From NCBI RefSeq assembly GCF_011682065.1, contig NZ_VUYU01000015.1, forward strand, positions 106,402 through 170,401: 64,000 bases of DNA, read 5' to 3'. A program made the translations under genes and the position numbers. How positions within the stretch are numbered: position 1 is the first letter of the stretch; the number at the start of each line of letters is the position of its first letter. This DNA is from Massilia rubra. Its GTDB lineage: Bacteria; Pseudomonadota; Gammaproteobacteria; Burkholderiales; Burkholderiaceae_D. Of the stretch, positions 7,733-16,400 are shown one piece after another. The notes beneath the pieces are model-generated. The model had not been told where the DNA came from and searched no databases. It saw nothing but the letters and a program-made list of their open reading frames with translations.

Positions 7733-8494
7733 TCAAGCGCTCACATAGCGCGCGCTCCACGCCGCAATCATGCCGGCCACCCACACCGCATCTTCCCTGC
7801 GCGTGAGCAAATGATCCGCATCATCGAGCGACACAAAACTCTTCGGATGCTTGGCCGCCTGGAAAATATGCAGCGCATTATCGATCCCCACGGTGCGGTC
7901 GTGCGGCGAGTGCATGACCATCAAGGGACGCTTGAGCGCGGCCGTGCTGACGTTCAGGTTCTGCTCGGCGGCATCGAGCAAAAACTGGCGCTTGATGGTG
8001 AACGGCCGCCCGGCCAGTTGCACCAGCGCCTCGCCCTCGGCTTCGATCACGCCGAGCTGCTCGCCGAACAGGTTGTTGACATGCGATGGATCGCTCGGCG
8101 CGCCCACGGTCACGACCGCGCGCACCTCGTCAATGCCGGCGGCGGCGGCCAGCACGGCGGCCCCGCCCAGGCTGTGTCCGATCAGGATCTCGGGCGCCTT
8201 CAGCGAGGTGCGCATGAAGGCGGCGGCGGCCACCAGGTCCTGCACATTCGATGAAAAATTGGTGTTCGCAAAATCGCCTTCGCTCGCGCCCAGCCCCGTA
8301 AAATCGAAGCGCAGCACGGCGATGCCATGCTCGGTCAGGGCCTGGGCGATGCGGCTGGCGGCGAACACGTCTTTGCCACAGGTAAAACAATGGGCAAACA
8401 GCGCATACGCGCGCGCCGGCCCGTCGGGGGCATCGAGACGGGCCGCCAGCTTGTGGCCATCGGCGCCGGGAAACTCTTGTTTTTCGCTGTGCAT
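7733..8494 (-). CDS. Alpha/beta hydrolase
   Basis: Cytoplasmic serine hydrolase of 253 aa. The visible triad is Ser108 in the nucleophile elbow (IGHSLGG), Asp199 (SPHDRTV) and His228 (DDADHLL), with an oxyanion-hole region near [10 protein letters not shown]. The sequence resembles the N-terminal half of bifunctional hydrolase/OsmC proteins of proteobacteria, but here the frame stops right after the hydrolase domain and no OsmC domain follows. The substrate is unknown. It lies 90 bp downstream of imuB on the same strand and could be read from the same transcript. Confidence 0.88.
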   Translation of the reverse strand: MHSEKQEFPGADGHKLAARLDAPDGPARAYALFAHCFTCGKDVFAASRIAQALTEHGIAVLRFDFTGLGASEGDFANTNFSSNVQDLVAAAAFMRTSLKAPEILIGHSLGGAAVLAAAAGIDEVRAVVTVGAPSDPSHVNNLFGEQLGVIEAEGEALVQLAGRPFTIKRQFLLDAAEQNLNVSTAALKRPLMVMHSPHDRTVGIDNALHIFQAAKHPKSFVSLDDADHLLTRREDAVWVAGMIAAWSARYVSA

Positions 8495-8584
8495 CCCTGC
8501 TCCTGGTGAATAATGAATCCGAACATCTTAACCTGGGATGGACGCCGTTGCCGGACGCCACTACCGGGAGCCGCTGCCGATTCC

Positions 8585-10048
8585 CTAACCAAACAAGCCG
8601 TGCAAAAACCAGCGCGGCGCGCTATCGCCATCGGCCCCGGCGATGCGTTCGCGATAGACCCAGTAATGGGCATGGTCCTGTCCCTGTGCGATGAAGTAAT
8701 CGCGGGTTTGCGACTGGCTCCACCAGCCGGCCTCGATCCGCTCGGGGGTGGACGCCATGCGCAGCGGCGAGCCGTAAAACGGCCGGTGATCGCGCATCAG
8801 CAGCGCCACCGGCTTGGCCAGCAGCCAGGCCGGGCGCGGCAAGCTGAGCACGTCCGGCGGCAACTGCATCTGCGCCTGCTGCACCGGCACCCAGCGGTTG
8901 GCCAGCTCGGGCCGGTAATCGGCGCGCGGGGCCGCCTGCAGCACATTGTCGGGACCGAGGCGCGCCACCAGCAGTTCGAGCATGCGCCACTGGTCTTGCT
9001 CGTTGCCGCCGGGCTCGGGAAACAGCGACTCGCTCGGCATGGCCATGGCCTGCACCTCGGGCGCTTCGAGCACCAGGCCGATCACGTGCGCCTCCAGCGT
9101 CAGGCTGCCTAGGCGCTCGCGCAGCAGGCGCACCAGATGCTCGTCGCGCCAGGTGGGCTCGGCCAGGATGATGTCGAGCACGGTGGGCGCGCGCGCCACC
9201 CGCCCGCGCTCGTGTTCGAGCAGCAGCACGATGCGCCCCACCGCCAGCTGGTGCGCACACAGCCAGCCCGTCATTTGCAGCAGCAGGCTGTGGGCGCCGG
9301 CCAGCAGGGCGTCGGCCTGTTCGACCCGGTCGAACAATTCCAGCCGGGCCTGGAAAGTGGTGGGCGCGGCGATCCAGTCGAACAGCTCGGCCGTCATGCC
9401 GTAGGCCGCGTCGAGCACGGCCAGCAAGGCGCCGCCGCAGCGGCGCTGCAAGCCCGGACGCGGCAGCCGCCGCAACTGGCCCAGCGACACGCAGCCAATG
9501 CCGTCGAGCCAGGTGGCAAACGGACGCGCCGGCAGCGGCAAGGCGGCCGGCAGGCGGTCGAGGCGGCGCTTGAGCGACGCCATGCCGAGCGCGTGCCCGG
9601 CCCCGCCGCGCGCCAGCAGCCAAGCGCCACGCGCGGTCGGCGCGCAGCTCAGCTGAGCCACGAAGCCGAGCGCGCGCAGGCTGGCGCGAATGCGCCGGCA
9701 CAGTGCGCGCACCCCGCCGAACAGGCGCAGGCTGGCGCCCACGTCCATCAGCAAGGTCGCTTCTTCGGCCAGGGTGACCTGCGGCGTGTACTGCAACAGC
9801 GCCATGGCCACCGCCTGCAGGGCGGCGGCCTCGCGCGCCGGCGCGCGCTCGTGCAGGCGCGCGGCGGGCAGCAGCATCAGCACGCCGCCGCGGCGCATGC
9901 CCGCGCGCACCCCGCCCGCCAGCGCCAGCGCCGACGCGGCCAGCACGCGCTCGCTCTCGAGTACGACGCTGGCGGCCTCAGCCGACCAGTGCGGGCTGAA
10001 CACGTCGAGCGCTAGCCGGGGCAAGTAGAGGCCGATCCAGAGTCGCAT
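8585..10048 (-). CDS. imuB: ImuB, Y-family polymerase-like mutasome protein
   Basis: ImuB (487 aa) is the non-catalytic Y-family homologue that links the replication clamp to ImuA and DnaE2 in SOS mutagenesis. The start MRLWIGLYLPRLALDVF and the end RWFLHGLFG are typical of ImuB. The palm region (AEEATLLMDVGASLRLFGG) keeps little of the acidic catalytic set of true Y-family polymerases, as known for ImuB, so it is probably inactive as a polymerase. The gene overlaps the end of imuA by 71 bp. The usual third member, dnaE2, does not follow; a hydrolase gene does. Confidence 0.9.
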   Translation of the reverse strand: MRLWIGLYLPRLALDVFSPHWSAEAASVVLESERVLAASALALAGGVRAGMRRGGVLMLLPAARLHERAPAREAAALQAVAMALLQYTPQVTLAEEATLLMDVGASLRLFGGVRALCRRIRASLRALGFVAQLSCAPTARGAWLLARGGAGHALGMASLKRRLDRLPAALPLPARPFATWLDGIGCVSLGQLRRLPRPGLQRRCGGALLAVLDAAYGMTAELFDWIAAPTTFQARLELFDRVEQADALLAGAHSLLLQMTGWLCAHQLAVGRIVLLLEHERGRVARAPTVLDIILAEPTWRDEHLVRLLRERLGSLTLEAHVIGLVLEAPEVQAMAMPSESLFPEPGGNEQDQWRMLELLVARLGPDNVLQAAPRADYRPELANRWVPVQQAQMQLPPDVLSLPRPAWLLAKPVALLMRDHRPFYGSPLRMASTPERIEAGWWSQSQTRDYFIAQGQDHAHYWVYRERIAGADGDSAPRWFLHGLFG

Positions 10049-10685
10049 GGCGTTGAAGTAAACAAGGAGTCAGGGGAAGAAACAGGGGCGCGTCGCGCTG
10101 CGGCCCCCGGCGTTTGACGAAACCGATATCGAGCCCGCCGAGGGCCGGACGCAAGCTCAGGCGCAGCGGCGCGGGCGAGGCATCCTGGGCCGCCGCGAGC
10201 GGGCGCAGCAGGAAGAACAGGGCTTCGCCGCCCTGGGCCGCCAGATGCAGGCGGCGCAGGGACTCGGGCCGTGCATGGCTGGCCCAGAACAGCAGCGCGC
10301 CACAACTACCGCTGCGCAACACCTGTTCGGCCGCCCACAAGGCATCGGCATTGCGCGCGCTGCGCACCCAGATCAGCTGGGAGGGAGACAAGCCGAGCGC
10401 GGCCAACGCCAGCGCCTGCGGTGGATGGGGCGGCTGCAGCAGCACGATGCGGCGTTCGGCCACCTTGGCCAGGGCCGGGCGCAGCAGGCGCAATTCGCCG
10501 ATGCCGCTTTGTTGCAGCAGCAACTCAACCAGGCAACCGCTGGGCCAGCCGCCGCCGGGCAACTGGGGCGAGAGCGTGGGATGGCCGCTGTCGACGCAGC
10601 GCGTACCCGCGTGGGCCAGCTGGGAAGCGCGCCACAAGGCGGGATGCAAAGTCTCGGGCGCGGCAAGGAAATCGGGGGAGTTCAT
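9978..10685 (-). CDS. imuA: ImuA, SOS mutasome RecA-like protein
   Basis: ImuA (235 aa from the ATG at 10685) is a RecA/SulA-related protein acting with ImuB in translesion synthesis. The start MNSPDFLAAPETLHPALWRA followed by LPGGGWPSGCLVELLL fits the family; the in-frame extension to 10802 lies across the LexA box and is not used. The core carries RIVLLQPPHPPQALALAALG and the C-terminal GLDIGFVKRRGP motif. The C terminus runs 71 bp into imuB in another frame. Expression should be SOS-controlled because a perfect LexA operator ends 18 bp before the ATG. Confidence 0.88.
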   Translation of the reverse strand: MNSPDFLAAPETLHPALWRASQLAHAGTRCVDSGHPTLSPQLPGGGWPSGCLVELLLQQSGIGELRLLRPALAKVAERRIVLLQPPHPPQALALAALGLSPSQLIWVRSARNADALWAAEQVLRSGSCGALLFWASHARPESLRRLHLAAQGGEALFFLLRPLAAAQDASPAPLRLSLRPALGGLDIGFVKRRGPQRDAPLFLPLTPCLLQRHATLDRPLLAPASARRVQPALVG

Positions 10686-10703
10686 GGTGGGGCCAACAAA
10701 GTA

Positions 10704-10719
10704 CTGTATGTTTATACAG
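10704..10719 (-). promoter_or_regulatory. LexA operator (SOS box) of imuA-imuB
   Basis: CTGTATGTTTATACAG matches the CTG-N10-CAG SOS consensus with an AT-rich core, and the dyad extends to GTACTGTA / TACAGTAC at 10701-10722. It lies just upstream of imuA, as expected for direct repression. Confidence 0.92.
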
Positions 10720-10805
10720 TACTCGCTGGCTGCCAATTTGGCAAGGCCTATCGTGCGCCGACCACCGGGGTCAGACCTCTGATTAGAAATTTTTCCAGTC
10801 AAGCA

Positions 10806-11228
10806 TCATCTCTGCAGCAGCCACACCCGCAGGGCGCCGGGCAAGGCCATCAGGGCCATGCCTAATACAACAAAAGTACTTAAGCCAATGACAAATCCTG
10901 ACTGATCAGGCACGATTTCCTTATTAGAAAAATTGTACAAGCCGTAATCGATTGCCATAAACAGGATGAACAACAGCAAGAAGCCCAAAGACAGCCACAA
11001 CCAGTCGGTCCAGCTATCGATACCCAGCTCGACGGCGCCTTTTCCAATCCAGTAATACAGCGCTATCGGCACCGTCAGGGCGCAACAGAATACCGACGTC
11101 CCCACTATATGCTCGGGCTCGGGCAGGAACGTCAAAATCAAGGCAACAATCAGCCCGCAGAGCGTCACCAACCCGACGCCAGTGGCGAAAACATTTTTCT
11201 TGTCTAGATTTGCATACCAGTGGCGCAT
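10806..11228 (-). CDS. Four-helix integral membrane protein, unknown function
   Basis: A 140-aa inner-membrane protein beginning MRHWYANLDKKNVFATGVGL. Four hydrophobic segments are visible (about residues 14-36, 44-63, 76-96 and 113-134), with charged residues only in the loops and a basic end, LRVWLLQR. The ATG at 11228 is chosen because it directly precedes the first segment; the longer frame upstream runs into the esterase gene. Its codons are less GC-rich than those of its neighbours, with several TTA/AAT-type codons, a possible sign of a different origin. No family recognised. Confidence 0.7.
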   Translation of the reverse strand: MRHWYANLDKKNVFATGVGLVTLCGLIVALILTFLPEPEHIVGTSVFCCALTVPIALYYWIGKGAVELGIDSWTDWLWLSLGFLLLFILFMAIDYGLYNFSNKEIVPDQSGFVIGLSTFVVLGMALMALPGALRVWLLQR

Positions 11229-11286
11229 GGTCGGATTCCGGGAAGGGATGAACAAGCGCGCATCATTGCCCAGAAAGAAACGAACG

Positions 11287-12429
11287 TCAACGCCGGTGCT
11301 TGCTGAAAAAGTCGACCAGCATCTTGCTGGCATCCGGTCCCGCCGCCGAATTGAATGACAGGCGCGCGTCGCCCCCGCTCCAGGCATGTTGCAGCTGGGC
11401 GATCTGGGCCACCCGCAGGATCAGCTTGCGGCCCCGGTACACGTCATGCAGCTGGTACGGCAAGCCACTGCGTCCCCCGGCCTTCTGCGCCACTCGCACC
11501 GGCGTGGCCGGCGGCAAGTCATTGACCAGCATCGCCTGGCGCCGCAAGTGCGCCTGGTTGACCGGACGCACCACGCGATCGTCCTCGCCCTGGATCAGGA
11601 TGGTCGGCATCGATGGAAACCCCGGATGCCGTTCGAGCACTTCGGCAATCGCGCTGTCGACCCGCGCACCGTTGCCATGTTGCATAACCCCAAGCGCCCC
11701 GACCGTGCTGTGCCCCGCTCCGTACAAGGGTCCCGAATGCAGCCCCAGCCCGGCGAACAGTTCAGGATGGTTAAGCGCGACGATATTGGCCATGCCCGCC
11801 CCGGCCGACATACCGCCGATAAACACCCGCGAGCGGTCGAGGCCGTAGGCGGCCAGCACCTGGCTGATCATGCCCACAATCACCGGCACATCGCCGCCGC
11901 CCTGCTGGGTGGCGCGGTCGTACCACTTCCAGCAACGATGTGGATGGGCGCTCAGCGATTGCTGCGGATACAGCACGGCATAGCCGGCCTTCTGCGCCGT
12001 CTGGTTCATGCGCGTGCCCTGGGCGAACTGGGTGGCGCTTTGCTCGCAACCGTGCAGCATGACGATCAGCGGCCAGCCCGAGGACGGCGCCGCGCCATCG
12101 GGCAGATACAGCCAGTAACTCATCTGTCGCAACATTGGCCCGGCCTGGCCGGCGTAGCGCGCGGTGAGCCATTTGCCAGGCGCCGGCGCATCCTTGGCCA
12201 AGCTGGCCGGTGCGGCGCGCGCTGCCGGCTTGGGTTTGGGTGCGGAAGCGGTTCGGGGTTTCGGCGCCGGCTTGGGCGTGGCCGTGGCCGCCGGTTTGGG
12301 CTTGGCGCGTACCTTGGGCGCCGGCTTGGGCGGCGCAAACAAGGCCGTGAGCAGGCGTGCCGCCGAACGTTGCTGCTTTTTGCCCACGCGCATCAAGCTG
12401 CGCAGCAAGGGGGCGCTCGACTTTACCAT
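11287..12429 (-). CDS. PHB-depolymerase-family esterase
   Basis: Esterase of the LpqC/PHB depolymerase family, 380 aa from the ATG at 12429. A basic N-terminal helix is followed by a Lys/Pro/Ala-rich linker (residues about 32-86). The alpha/beta-hydrolase domain starts at SYWLYLPDG and shows the oxyanion motif MLHGCEQSATQFA, the nucleophile Ser208 (IGGMSAGAGMA), an Asp in GEDDRVVRP and the His in QHAWSGG. No signal peptide is evident, so it may be an intracellular polyester depolymerase. The start overlaps the stop of a 43-codon ORF that carries the only good ribosome site (see next entry). Confidence 0.85.
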   Translation of the reverse strand: MVKSSAPLLRSLMRVGKKQQRSAARLLTALFAPPKPAPKVRAKPKPAATATPKPAPKPRTASAPKPKPAARAAPASLAKDAPAPGKWLTARYAGQAGPMLRQMSYWLYLPDGAAPSSGWPLIVMLHGCEQSATQFAQGTRMNQTAQKAGYAVLYPQQSLSAHPHRCWKWYDRATQQGGGDVPVIVGMISQVLAAYGLDRSRVFIGGMSAGAGMANIVALNHPELFAGLGLHSGPLYGAGHSTVGALGVMQHGNGARVDSAIAEVLERHPGFPSMPTILIQGEDDRVVRPVNQAHLRRQAMLVNDLPPATPVRVAQKAGGRSGLPYQLHDVYRGRKLILRVAQIAQLQHAWSGGDARLSFNSAAGPDASKMLVDFFSKHRR

Positions 12430-12554
12430 CGCAAGCGCACCATCACGCGCCGGTGCAGGCGGGCCCACAGGAACGCGCCGAACGAAGGCGTGGGAGGCGT
12501 GGGAAGCGGCTGGCCGAGCGGGCCGGCGGGGGTGCAGCGTGCGTTGAGATCCAT
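12423..12554 (-). CDS. Short ORF coupled to the esterase gene
   Basis: An ATG preceded at 8 bp by AAGGAGA opens a 43-codon frame, MDLNARCTPAGPLGQPLPTP... to ...VMVRLRW. Its TAA lies inside ATGGTAA, the start of the esterase gene. The esterase ATG itself has no ribosome site, so translation is probably coupled. It could be a leader peptide gene, or the true N terminus separated from the esterase by a frameshift; the sequence alone does not decide. Confidence 0.45.
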   Translation of the reverse strand: MDLNARCTPAGPLGQPLPTPPTPSFGAFLWARLHRRVMVRLRW

Positions 12555-12777
12555 GGCGAAAGTCTCCTTTCAACCAGCATAGCGTGCGCGCGCGGCGCCG
12601 CTCCGTGCGTTGCGCCGCTTAGCCGGCCCGATGAACAAAAAAGCAACATTGGCGGACGTGGCGCGCGCCCGGCACCATTGAGCCAGATCAAAGAACGGCT
12701 TGCGCGAAAACCTAGTCTGTTTGCATAAGGTCCGCAATCGGCGCGGTCCGCACACCCAACAACCCCAGGAGAACGAC

Positions 12778-13326
12778 ATGAACTACACAGAGCGCGACAA
12801 ATACGGCATGTACAAAGGCAGCGCCGGCCCCGGCCCGGCCCTGATGGGCGCCGACACCCTGATCGGCGACAACGTGGTCAATTCCCAGCAGGACGACCTG
12901 GGAGAAATCAAGGAAATCATGCTCGACATGCGCAGCGGGCAAGTCGCCTACGCGGTGCTGGCCTTCGGCGGCATGCTGGGACTGGGCGAAAAACTGTTCG
13001 CGGTGCCGTGGCAGGCACTGCACCTCGATACGGTCAGCAAGCGTTTCGTGCTCAATGTGGAAAAAGAGCGCCTGAAAAACGCCCCTGGCTTCGACCCGGA
13101 CGCCTGGCCGGACATGAGCGACATCGGCTGGGCCAACCAGGTGCATGGGTTCTACGGCACCGACGCCAGCGGCGGCATGGGCGCGGGGGCGCAAGCGGGC
13201 ATGGGCGGCATGGGCGCGGGGGCGCAAGCGGGCATGGGCGGCAGCGGCGCAGCGACGAGCGGCATGGGTGGTGGCACTGCGGGAACAAGCGGCGCGGGCA
13301 CGAGCGGCATGGGCGCCGGACTATGA
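12778..13326 (+). CDS. PRC-barrel domain protein with a Gly/Met/Ala-rich tail
   Basis: A 182-aa protein with an AGGAG ribosome site 8 bp before the ATG. Residues about 20-95 form a PRC-barrel-like domain (IGDNVVNSQQDDLGEIKEIM and FAVPWQALHLDTVSKRFVLN). A short acidic segment follows (FDPDAWPDMSDIGWA). From about residue 130 the tail is built of GGMGAGAQAGM repeats and ends SGMGAGL. PRC-barrel proteins of this layout are often stress- or surface-related in proteobacteria; the exact role is unknown. Monocistronic, with a strong hairpin downstream. Confidence 0.85.
   Translation: MNYTERDKYGMYKGSAGPGPALMGADTLIGDNVVNSQQDDLGEIKEIMLDMRSGQVAYAVLAFGGMLGLGEKLFAVPWQALHLDTVSKRFVLNVEKERLKNAPGFDPDAWPDMSDIGWANQVHGFYGTDASGGMGAGAQAGMGGMGAGAQAGMGGSGAATSGMGGGTAGTSGAGTSGMGAGL
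13171..13236 (+). repeat. Perfect 33-bp tandem repeat inside the PRC-barrel gene
   Basis: Two identical 33-bp units (13171-13203 and 13204-13236) each encode the 11 residues GGMGAGAQAGM in frame. Related, degenerate copies continue to the stop codon. The unit is a multiple of three, so copy-number changes would lengthen or shorten the tail without a frameshift. Confidence 0.9.
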
Positions 13327-13401
13327 AGCATGCTTGACGAGTAGCGCTGGAGGGCGCAGCGCCGGTGCAACTGACCAGTGCAACTGGCCTGCGCGCACCC
13401 G

Positions 13402-13466
13402 CGTCACGCGCACGAATAAGCCAAGGCGCTGGCAGGTGGCGCCCTTGGCTATCCGTGCGCGTGACG
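13402..13466. terminator. Long hairpin between convergent genes
   Basis: CGTCACGCGCACGAATAAGC near 13402 is mirrored by GCTATCCGTGCGCGTGACG ending at 13466, and CCAAGGCGC pairs with GCGCCCTTGG around a 9-nt loop; only a few mismatches interrupt a stem of about 28 bp. It separates the PRC-barrel gene (plus) from hrpA (minus) and probably acts on both transcripts, although there is no clear U-tract. Confidence 0.6.
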
Positions 13467-13486
13467 TCGGTGCGCCTGCGCCAGCA

Positions 13487-16400
13487 TCAGCGCTGCATCG
13501 ACTCCCACACCTTCTGCAGGCGCTTGGCCGAGACCGGCATTGGCGTGCGCAATTCCTGGGCATACAGCGACACGCGCAGTTCTTCGAGCATCCAGCGGAA
13601 CTCCACCATCTTCGGATCGGTGTTCTTCCCCGCCAGGCGGTCGCGTGCGGCGCGCATGAAGTGGCTGGCGGACTGGGTCCACTCGGCCATCAGCTTGGCG
13701 TCGCGCGCGGGATCGGCACGCAGCTTCTCCAGCCGCACATTGATCGCCTTCAGGTAGCGCGGAAAATGCGCCAGCTGCGTGTAATCGTTGTCGATCAGGA
13801 AGCGCTTGTGCACCAGCCCCTGCAACTGCGACTGCATGTCGGCCGCGGCCTGCGCCTGCACGCCCTGCAGCTTCTTGGGCAAGCCATGGAACTCGGTCAG
13901 CACCTGCGACACCAGCCGTGCAATCTCGTTCACCAGCAAGGTCAGGCGTGATTTACCCTCATCCTTGCGCTTGTTGAACGAGGCCGCGTCGGTCGGCAGC
14001 GGATCTTGCAGGCAGGCGATGTCGATCGCCTTCTGGATGATCTGGTCGCGCAACTCTTCCTGCGAACCCATGGCCATGAACTGCATGCCCATCTGCTGCA
14101 ATCCGGGAATATTCTTCTCGACAAACTTGATCTGCTCCTTGAACTGCAGCGCAAACAGGCGGCGCAGGCCGATCCGGTGAGTGGCCGTGGCCACGGTCGG
14201 GTCGTCGAACACTTCCAGGTCGCAGTGGGTCTGCTTGTCGACCAGCGCCGGAAAGCCGATCAGGGTCAGCTTGCCCTGCACGATCTCGAGCAGCTCCGGC
14301 AGTTCGCCGAAGGTCCACGAAGTCAGGCCGGTATGCTGGCTGACCTTGGGCGCGTTCGGCTGCGTGCCCGGGTCCGCGCTCTTCGATGACGCCGCCGAGC
14401 TCGTCGCCGTCGCCTGCACCTTGCCCGGCGCGGCCGGAATCGACACTTCCGCCAGCTTCTGGAAGCTCTGGCGCGCCTGCCCGCCGAATTCGGCCTGCAG
14501 GGTGGCCAGGTTGCGTCCCATGTCGAGCTGGCGTCCATGCTCGTCGATCACCTTGAAGTTCATGAAGTGATGCGCCGGCAAGGTTTCGGGCTTGAAGTCA
14601 GTGGTCAAGACCATCAGGCTCGTTTGCGAACGGATGTCGGCGATGATCGCGTCGATCAGGTCGCCACGCCCGAACTTGCCCGCCTCGTGCACGCGCTCGC
14701 AAAAGCGCGCCGCGAAATCGGGCAGCGGCACGCAATGGCGGCGCAACTTCTGCGGCAGCGATTTGAGAAGCAGATGCACTTTTTCCTTCAGCATGCCCGG
14801 CACCAGCCAGTCGGCGCGCTCGCGCGGCAACTGGTTGAGCGCGAACAGCGGCACCGCCAGGGTGACGCCATCGCGCAGGCTGCCCGGCTCGAAGTGGTAG
14901 GTCAGTTGCATCTCGATGCCGGTCACCGACATCGCCTTCGGGAACAACTCGGTGGTCACGCCGGCCGCCTCGTGCCGCATCAACTCGTCGCGGTTCAGGA
15001 ACAACAGCTTCGGTTCCTTGAAGGTGGCGTCCTTGTGCCACTTCTCGAAACCGGCACCGTTGACCACATCCGTCGGAATGAGCTTGTCGTAGAAGGCGGC
15101 GATCAGGTGGTCGTCCACCAGCACGTCGAGACGGCGCGACTTGTGCTCGAGGTTTTCGATCTCTTTCACCAGCTTGTGGTTATGCGCGAAGAACGGCGCG
15201 CGTGTGTCGTAGTCGCCCGCCACCAGCGCATCGCGGATGAAAATCTCGCGCGCTTCGGCCGGGTTGAACTGGCCGTAGTTGATGCGGCGCTGGCTGTAGA
15301 TCACCAACCCGTGCAAGGTCGCGCGTTCGGACGCGGTGACCTGCGCGGCGCGCTTTTCCCAGCGCGGCTCGCCCCAGGATTTTTTCAGCAGGTGGCTGCC
15401 CACCCGCTCGATCCACTCCGGCGCGATGTTGGCCACGCAGCGCGCGTACAGGCGCGTGGTCTCCACCAGTTCGGCCGCCATGATCCACTTGCCCGGTTTT
15501 TTGAGCAGCGAAGAACCCGGCCACACGTGATACTTGATGCCGCGCGCGCCCAGGTAGCCGGCGCCCGGTTCGTCCTCGGACTTGAAGCCGATGTTCCCCA
15601 ACAGGCCAGTGAGCAGCGCCGTATGCAGGTTTTCGTACGTGGCCGGCAGCTCGTTCATGCGCCAGCCCTGCTCCTTGACGATGGTGAGCAACTGCGAATG
15701 CACGTCGCGCCATTCGCGCAGGCGCACCTGCGACAGGAAATTGGTGCGGCAGGTTTCCATCAACTGGCGGTTGGTTTTCTTGTGCTCGATGGCCGCCTCG
15801 AACCACGTCCAGATCTTGATATACGTGAGGAATTCGGACTTCTCGTCGGCGAACTTCTTGTGCGCCTCGTCGGCCGCCTGCTGGTGCTCCATCGGCCGGT
15901 CGCGCGGGTCCTGCACCGACAGCGCGGAAGCGATAATCAGCATCTCGGTCAGGCAGGCGTTTTCCAGCGCGGCCAGGATCATGCGCCCGACCCTCGGATC
16001 GAGCGGCAGCTTGGCCAGCTTGTGGCCCAACGGGGTCAGGTCGTTCGACTCGTCGACCGCGCCCACTTCCTGCAGCAGCTGGTAACCGTCGGCGATGGCG
16101 CGGCCCTGCGGCGGCTCGATGAACGGGAACGTCTCCACATCGGTCAGGTGCAGGGACTTCATGCGCAGGATGACCGCCGCCAGCGACGAGCGCAGGATTT
16201 CCGGCTCGGTGAACTTGGGGCGCTGCAGGTAATCGTTTTCTTCGTACAGGCGAATGCAGACGCCGTCGGCCACGCGGCCGCAGCGGCCGGCGCGCTGGTT
16301 GGCGGCCGACTGCGCGATCGGCTCGACCTGCAACTGCTCGACCTTGTTGCGGAAGCTGTAGCGCTTCACGCGCGCCAGGCCCGCGTCGACCACGTAGCGG

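Noticed and set aside
7733..8494. Frameshifted hydrolase/OsmC fusion
   Set aside because: The frame stops cleanly after the hydrolase domain and the next 90 bp hold no OsmC-like sequence in any frame, so a stand-alone hydrolase is more likely.
10765..10790. Possible partial copy of the TCTGACATTCGGACACG repeat upstream of imuA (GGGGTCAGACCTCTG)
   Set aside because: Only about 10 bases agree and there is no inverted partner; it may be chance.
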